Shown piece by piece: positions 59,405 to 64,000 of a stretch of 64,000 bases of DNA (within the stretch, counting starts at the first letter, position 1; every line of letters begins with the position of its first letter). The stretch lies in contig CAMLML010000007.1 in NCBI GenBank assembly GCA_946481095.1, positions 13,357 to 77,356 of the forward strand, in the 5' to 3' direction. A model generated the notes under the pieces. The model saw only the letters and a program-made list of their open reading frames with translations, was not told the origin of the DNA and ran no database searches. The DNA comes from an uncultured Cellvibrio sp. (lineage in GTDB: Bacteria > Pseudomonadota > Gammaproteobacteria > Pseudomonadales > Cellvibrionaceae). The translations under genes and the position numbers were made by a program.

Positions 59405-60151
59405 TTAATGGCCAAGATAAACTTCAATCACTTTTGGATCTGCTTTTACTTTTTCAGCAGAGCCTTCTGCAATAATTTTCCCCTGATGTAATACTGTGAC
59501 TTTATCCGCGATTTGCGCAACAAATTGCATGTCATGTTCAATCACAATCACCGATCTGTCTTTAATAATTCGTCGCAACAATTCAGCGGTTTGTTGTCGC
59601 TCACCGACTGACATACCGGCAACAGGTTCATCCAACATCAAAAGCTCCGGGTCTTGCATTAGTAACATGCCGATTTCCAACCATTGTTTTTGTCCGTGGC
59701 TTAATAACTCGGCTTGTTTATCCAATTGATCACTTAAAAAAATCATTTGCGCCACTTCATTCACCTTACTGATGACTTCAGCATCGCGTTTGAAGGCCAA
59801 GGCACCCCAGACAGAACGCCCACGAGGAAACGAAATTTCCAAATTTTCAAACACGGTTAAATCGCCGTAAATAGACGGTGTTTGGAATTTTCGGCCAATA
59901 CCGGCTTTCACTATTTCATGCTCGCGCAGTGTGGTCATTTCGCGGTTGCGAAATTTAATTGAGCCTTCTGTGGCTTTGGTGCGACCACAAATTAAATCCA
60001 GTACGGTAGTTTTTCCTGCACCATTAGGGCCGATAATGACACGGATTTCGTGTTCATCGACATAAAAGGTCAGATCGTTAACTGCTTTAAATCCATCGAA
60101 AGAAACCGTTAAGCTTTCAACAGCGAGTAAAAAGTCTGTGTTGTTACTCAT
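59405..60151 (-). CDS. urtD: Urea/amide ABC transporter ATPase UrtD
   Basis: LivG-like nucleotide-binding subunit of 248 residues. Walker A GPNGAGKTT, signature LSHGQKQW (the LSHGQKQWLEIGMLL form is a UrtD mark), Walker B LLMLDEPVAGMS and H-loop VIEHDM. Its start overlaps the urtC end by eight bases, implying coupling. Forms the ATPase heterodimer with UrtE. Confidence 0.95.
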   Translation of the reverse strand: MSNNTDFLLAVESLTVSFDGFKAVNDLTFYVDEHEIRVIIGPNGAGKTTVLDLICGRTKATEGSIKFRNREMTTLREHEIVKAGIGRKFQTPSIYGDLTVFENLEISFPRGRSVWGALAFKRDAEVISKVNEVAQMIFLSDQLDKQAELLSHGQKQWLEIGMLLMQDPELLMLDEPVAGMSVGERQQTAELLRRIIKDRSVIVIEHDMQFVAQIADKVTVLHQGKIIAEGSAEKVKADPKVIEVYLGH

Positions 60152-61346
60152 GTGCTAATCCTCCGCTCAGTTGACTGGTTTTTTCGTTGGTTACATGAGA
60201 TTTTTCTACAGCTGGTGGTTCTTCCGGTTTTGGTGTTGGCAATTTTTTAGCTTTGAGTTTTTGAAAGAAAGATTCGATTTTGGGTGCAACATAGGTTTCA
60301 TAAATTCCGGCGAGACCGTTGGGAAATGCCATGACTACTGCAATAAATAATCCACCCATTGCAAACAACCAGAGTTCAGGAAAACTTTCTGAAAAACTGG
60401 TTTTGGCTGCGTTGACAACAAGTGTTCCATAAACGGCTCCTATGATTGACAACCGCCCACCGACTGCACAGAAAATTACCATCTCAATCGAAGGCACTAT
60501 GCCTACCAATGTGGGGGACATGAAGCCTACTTGCAAAGTAAAAAGTGCGCCGCCGATTGCAGAAAAAACTCCGGCAAGACAGAAGATAAAGATTTTAAAG
60601 TTAGCGACGTCGTAACCGGAGAATCTTACACGATCTTCTTTATCGCGCATGGCAACCAATAAGCGACCCAATTTACTTTTGCGAACAAATTGCGCGAAGA
60701 ACAAACAAAGAAACAGAAAGAATACGCACACAAAATACAAAATTAATTTTGCGGAATCGGTGCGAATATCCCAACCGAGCAGTGTGCGTAAATCAGTCAT
60801 TCCATTTACGCCACCGGTGTAACCTTGTTGGCCGATAATTAAAATCGTCAGGATTGCAGCAAAAGCTTGGGTGATAATCGCAAAATACACACCGCCCACG
60901 CGCCGTTTAAACATGGCAACACCTATGATGTAACCCAGCAATGCGGGTAACACAATAATGGCGGCCAATGTGAAACTAAAACTATGGAAGGGCTCCCAAA
61001 AAAATGGCAACTCAGTTACCTGATTCCAATCCATAAAATCTGGAATACCAGGAGTGGATTGAATTTTGGTGCTTTCAGGATCTGACGCTTCCAGTTTTAA
61101 AAACATTGCCATGGCATATCCGCCCAGGCCGAAGAAAACTCCCTGACCCAAACTTAAAATGCCACCGTATCCCCAACACAACACCAAACCCACGGCCACG
61201 AATGCGTAAGTTAAATATTTGCCGACGAGATTGAGTCGAAAAATATCCAGAAACATGGGCAACACAACAACCAAAATTGCCGCCAATATGAGGTAACTGT
61301 ATAAATCTTTTTTGGGAAAGATTGACGCTATACCTTGATACGACAT
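60144..61346 (-). CDS. urtC: Urea/amide ABC transporter permease UrtC
   Basis: LivM-like inner-membrane permease of 400 residues with about nine to ten membrane segments. Typical segments are VGLVLCWGYGGILSLGQGVFFGLGGYAMAMFLKLE (key part LSLGQGVFFGLGGYAM) and AVGGRLSIIGAVYGTLVV. The C-terminal tail after residue 360 is polar and lysine/proline-rich. The start is the ATG with GGAG eight bases upstream; a TTG two codons earlier is too close to it. Confidence 0.94.
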   Translation of the reverse strand: MSYQGIASIFPKKDLYSYLILAAILVVVLPMFLDIFRLNLVGKYLTYAFVAVGLVLCWGYGGILSLGQGVFFGLGGYAMAMFLKLEASDPESTKIQSTPGIPDFMDWNQVTELPFFWEPFHSFSFTLAAIIVLPALLGYIIGVAMFKRRVGGVYFAIITQAFAAILTILIIGQQGYTGGVNGMTDLRTLLGWDIRTDSAKLILYFVCVFFLFLCLFFAQFVRKSKLGRLLVAMRDKEDRVRFSGYDVANFKIFIFCLAGVFSAIGGALFTLQVGFMSPTLVGIVPSIEMVIFCAVGGRLSIIGAVYGTLVVNAAKTSFSESFPELWLFAMGGLFIAVVMAFPNGLAGIYETYVAPKIESFFQKLKAKKLPTPKPEEPPAVEKSHVTNEKTSQLSGGLAHE

Positions 61347-61360
61347 AATCAATACTCCTC

Positions 61361-62287
61361 TTAGCGACGAACTTTCAAAGTGAACAAACCTTGTGGGCGC
61401 AGCATCAAAATAAATACTACGAACAAGAGTGTGAGAACTTTTGCCATTGAACCACTCATGAAAAATTCCATAGTCGATTGCGCTTGCGAAATACCAAATG
61501 CGGAGGCGATTGTGCCGAACAAACTCGATGCACCACCGAACACCACCACTAAAAATGTATCCACAATATAAAGTTGCCCGGATGTTGGGCCGGTGGAACC
61601 AATCATGGTAAATGCGCTACCGGCAACACCCGCGATGCCGCAACCCAATGCAAATGTAATGCGATCAACTTTTGTGGTGTTGATGCCAACTGCACCGGCC
61701 ATTGCACGATTTTGTACAACGGCGCGCACTTGAATTCCCCAGGTGGATTTGTACATTAAAATCGCGACGGCAACTGAAATACCTATGGCAAGACTCATCA
61801 CAAATAAACCATTAATAGGTAATTCAATGGTTTCAGTGAGTTGATAAGAACCCATTAACCAATCGGGCAGGGTCACACCCACTTCGCGTGCACCAAACAC
61901 GCTGCGATAAAGTTGTTGCAGAATTAAACTTAATCCCCAGGTGGCGAGTAATGTGTCCAGTGGGCGATTATAAAGATGTCGGATCATTCCCCATTCCACC
62001 AGCGCGCCTAAAGCGCCAGCGGCAATAAAGGCGAGAATCATCGCTAAAATAAAATAGATACTGAAAAGATCGGGTAGATAAGTTGAAAAAAGGTTGGATG
62101 TTAAATAAGTAACGTAAGCACCGAGAATCATAAATTCACCGTGCGCCATATTGATGACACCCATTTGCCCAAAAATAATGGCGAGACCGAGAGCCATCAA
62201 CACAAACACCGAAAATAAAATCAATCCCGCCACACCTTGCATGGCGAAGATCGATAATAATTCCGAGGAGCTGTATTCTGCGAACAT
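61361..62287 (-). CDS. urtB: Urea/amide ABC transporter permease UrtB
   Basis: LivH-like permease of 308 residues with about eight membrane segments. GVINMAHGEFMILGAYVTYL, NRPLDTLLATWGLSLILQQ and NRAMAGAVGINTTKVDRITFALGCGIAGVAG are characteristic of UrtB. It is shorter than UrtB forms that carry a long N-terminal periplasmic domain. GAGG precedes the ATG. It pairs with UrtC to form the channel. Confidence 0.94.
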   Translation of the reverse strand: MFAEYSSSELLSIFAMQGVAGLILFSVFVLMALGLAIIFGQMGVINMAHGEFMILGAYVTYLTSNLFSTYLPDLFSIYFILAMILAFIAAGALGALVEWGMIRHLYNRPLDTLLATWGLSLILQQLYRSVFGAREVGVTLPDWLMGSYQLTETIELPINGLFVMSLAIGISVAVAILMYKSTWGIQVRAVVQNRAMAGAVGINTTKVDRITFALGCGIAGVAGSAFTMIGSTGPTSGQLYIVDTFLVVVFGGASSLFGTIASAFGISQAQSTMEFFMSGSMAKVLTLLFVVFILMLRPQGLFTLKVRR

Positions 62288-62411
62288 AGTCGTGTCCTCA
62301 ATTAATTGCTAAAAAACTTCTTCGACTGCTTTTAAAAATTTTCATCTGTTACTGCCAATCAAACCGCACAACCGAAATTGGCCACCTGCTTTTAACAGGT
62401 GGCCAATTCAA

Positions 62412-63644
62412 TTATTGATAACCTTTCGGGAATGGATCTGGCTCGATCAAATCTTTGGTTTCAAACACTACATCGTATTGACCATCGGTACGTGCATGAC
62501 CTATACGGGTTTTTGACCAGAGGTGGTGATTAGGATGTATCTTCACGTAACCTTCCGGTGCAGTAGTCAATTCAATGCCGGGCGATGCAGCGCGTACTTT
62601 ATCGATATCAAATGATCCCGCTTTTTCAACTGCTGCTTTCCACAACCATGGGCCCAAGTAAGCGGCTTGAGTTACGTCACCGATCACTATATCTTTGCCA
62701 TATTTTGCTTTGAAAGCTTCAACAAATTTTTTGTTGTTGTCGTTTGGCAAACTTTGGAAATATTTCATGGATGCGTAAGCGCCCACCATATTTTCACCGC
62801 CGATGCCGAGAATTTCGTCTTCAGTTACGGAGATGGTCAATACCAGTGGTTTTTCTTTGGTCATATCGATACCGGCGGCTTTCAATTGTTTGTAGAAGGC
62901 CACGTTGGAACCGCCCACGACAATCGCGTAAATCACATCGGGTTTTTTCAATTTGATTTTGTTGATCACCGAGTTAAATTGCGTATGGCCCAGTGGATAA
63001 TATTCTTCACCCACAACGCTCAAACCCAATTTTTCAATGTGTTTGCGTGCGATTTTGTTTGAAGTGCGTGGCCATATGTAATCTGAACCTAACAAGTAAA
63101 ATGATTTCGCACCTTTGGTTTTAGTGACCCAATCGATACCCGCGATAATTTGTTGAGTCGCTTCTTGGCCGGTGTAAATGACGTTAGGCGATTGTTCCAA
63201 ACCTTCGTAGAAAGTTGGGTAGTACAACATACCGTTGTATTGTTCGAAAATCGGCAACACGGCTTTACGCGATGCTGAAGTCCAGCAACCAAATACCGCC
63301 GCAACTTTGTCGTTCACCAATAATTTTTTGGATTTTTCAGCGAAGGTTGGCCAGTCACTCGCACCGTCTTCCTGAATAAATTCAATTTTGCGACCGAGCA
63401 CACCGCCCATCGCATTGATTTGATCAATTGCTAATTTTTCGGCTTGCACAGAACCGGTTTCACTGATTGCCATAGTGCCGGTTACCGAGTGCAAAATACC
63501 GACTTTCACTGTGGTGTCGGTTACTGCCAATCCGGTTGTGTTGACTTCCGCAGCCTGCGCTGAACCAACAGCAAAAGAAACGGCGAGTACAGACAAACAG
63601 GATTTCCAATCAAAAAATCGTTTTATATGGGGGGATGCTTTCAT
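62412..63644 (-). CDS. urtA: Urea/amide ABC transporter substrate-binding protein UrtA
   Basis: Periplasmic binding protein of 410 residues that captures urea or short-chain amides (FmdD in Methylophilus). Signal peptide to about residue 31 (VGSAQA/AEV). VKVGILHSVTGTMAISETGS, GCWTSASRKAVLPIFEQYNGMLYYPTFYEG and GSDYIWPRTSN are UrtA/FmdD hallmarks. The start is set by GAGG seven bases upstream of this ATG. First gene of the operon; 124 bases separate it from urtB, with no strong terminator seen there. Confidence 0.96.
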   Translation of the reverse strand: MKASPHIKRFFDWKSCLSVLAVSFAVGSAQAAEVNTTGLAVTDTTVKVGILHSVTGTMAISETGSVQAEKLAIDQINAMGGVLGRKIEFIQEDGASDWPTFAEKSKKLLVNDKVAAVFGCWTSASRKAVLPIFEQYNGMLYYPTFYEGLEQSPNVIYTGQEATQQIIAGIDWVTKTKGAKSFYLLGSDYIWPRTSNKIARKHIEKLGLSVVGEEYYPLGHTQFNSVINKIKLKKPDVIYAIVVGGSNVAFYKQLKAAGIDMTKEKPLVLTISVTEDEILGIGGENMVGAYASMKYFQSLPNDNNKKFVEAFKAKYGKDIVIGDVTQAAYLGPWLWKAAVEKAGSFDIDKVRAASPGIELTTAPEGYVKIHPNHHLWSKTRIGHARTDGQYDVVFETKDLIEPDPFPKGYQ

Positions 63645-63805
63645 GATGTTTCCTCTGCTGGCTATCGAAAAAAACAAACGGTTTAAATGAGGGACTCGAA
63701 ACCAGTTTCGCCGAGGGGTGGATTGAAAAAGGCAACAAGTCTTGGCGCCAATCTAGGCGCGACGGCTTGTTGAAACCATTCGATAAATGACTCACGGGGA
63801 TGGGG

Positions 63806-63817
63806 CATTTGACGTAT
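63806..63817. promoter_or_regulatory. CATTTGACGTAT motif upstream of urtA, shared with fmdA
   Basis: Identical over 12 bases to 52858-52869 and in the same orientation relative to its gene, 162 bases upstream of the urtA start. Preceded by CTATACGTCA on the complementary reading, half of the fmdA inverted repeat. Likely a regulator half-site; inference. Confidence 0.45.
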
Positions 63818-63915
63818 AGCGAAGATTTTTTTGCAGTGTATTTTTCAAAAGAAATAAAGAGGGAAGGGTTTTTGCATTGAAAGAATTAAATTCAGGTGTT
63901 GTGCAAAACGATTGT

Positions 63916-63983
63916 TGTAGGGCGGGTCGTGACCCGCGTGTTCTTGCGAAAATCTCAACACGCGGGTCGCGACCCGCCCTACA
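63916..63983. repeat. GGGTCGCGACCC-type palindromic repeat
   Basis: Two 27-base arms (63916-63942 and 63957-63983) complementary at 26 of 27 positions, loop CTTGCGAAAATCTC. Each arm is itself palindromic around GGGTCGYGACCC. Outer ends TGTAGGGCGGGTC and GACCCGCCCTACA. A REP-like sequence upstream of the urt operon. Confidence 0.9.
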
Positions 63984-64000
63984 TGGGATCATTTTTTGAA

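Larger units (their letters stand above)
63645..64000. other. 356-base upstream region of urtA
   Basis: No gene seen to the window end. It contains the motif CATTTGACGTAT (63806-63817) shared with fmdA, the short palindrome TTGGCGCCAA (about 63744-63753), and a large palindromic repeat (63916-63983). No sigma-54 promoter (GG-N10-GC) is found on the urtA strand. Confidence 0.6.

Noticed and set aside
63645..63900. Sigma-54/NtrC promoter for urtA (and likewise for fmdA)
   Set aside because: No GG-N10-GC element at correct spacing was found on the gene strand; near matches have 9 or 14 bases between.

Overview
The window reads as chromosomal DNA of a gammaproteobacterium close to Pseudomonas and Cellvibrio. 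The main evidence is gene order. The block rpsB-tsf-pyrH-frr-uppS-cdsA-dxr-rseP-bamA-skp-lpxD-fabZ-lpxA-lpxB-rnhB-dnaE-accA, the block mucD-lepA-lepB-DUF4845-rnc-era-recO, and the block gacS/barA-cysM-rlmD-relA-mazG are all Pseudomonas-like. The moderate G+C content and the dispersed palindromic repeats suggest a Cellvibrio-like genus, but that is inference. No phage, insertion sequence, CRISPR array, tRNA or rRNA was seen.

Layout. Bases 1-19736 (+ strand) carry translation factors, UMP kinase, isoprenoid and phospholipid synthesis, outer-membrane assembly, lipid A synthesis, RNase HII, the replicative polymerase and acetyl-CoA carboxylase alpha. Bases 19800-24927 carry a lipoprotein M1 aminopeptidase and a monomeric NADP isocitrate dehydrogenase. 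Bases 25072-32650 are mixed: a PilZ protein, ferredoxin FdxA, an SDR oxidoreductase, OmpW behind a perfect FNR/Anr box, MutS, a PspE-like rhodanese, an unknown membrane protein and HisC. A promoter-operator-terminator unit without a gene (31355-31512) looks like a small RNA gene. Bases 32779-39729 hold mucD to recO. Bases 39817-50625 hold the BarA/GacS sensor kinase, CysM, RlmD, RelA, MazG, an HD-GYP protein and an RluE-like pseudouridine synthase.

Bases 50953-63644 form an accessory nitrogen region on the minus strand: FmdB, formamidase FmdA, an OprP-like porin and the five-gene ABC transporter urtABCDE. No urease gene is present in the window. The set resembles the short-chain amide/urea system of Methylophilus (porin, periplasmic capture, ABC import, hydrolysis to ammonia and formate). 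The fmdA and urtA upstream regions share the exact 12-mer CATTTGACGTAT, which suggests common control. A molybdate locus (modABC on +, modE on -), a YfcF-like glutathione transferase and two small unknown proteins sit between the two halves. ModC and ModE both lack molybdate-binding (TOBE/Mop) domains, and the last 15 codons of modC lie inside a palindromic element.

At least seven intergenic copies of a C-rich/G-rich palindromic repeat and several smaller hairpin families are scattered between genes, often just upstream of start codons. Many starts are GTG or TTG (uppS, rseP, skp, lpxA, lpxB, lepA, rnc, HD-GYP, modA, modB, modC). Where I moved a start inward, a ribosome binding site or alignment to the family decided it. 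All identifications come from reading the sequence and from memory of the families; no search was run.
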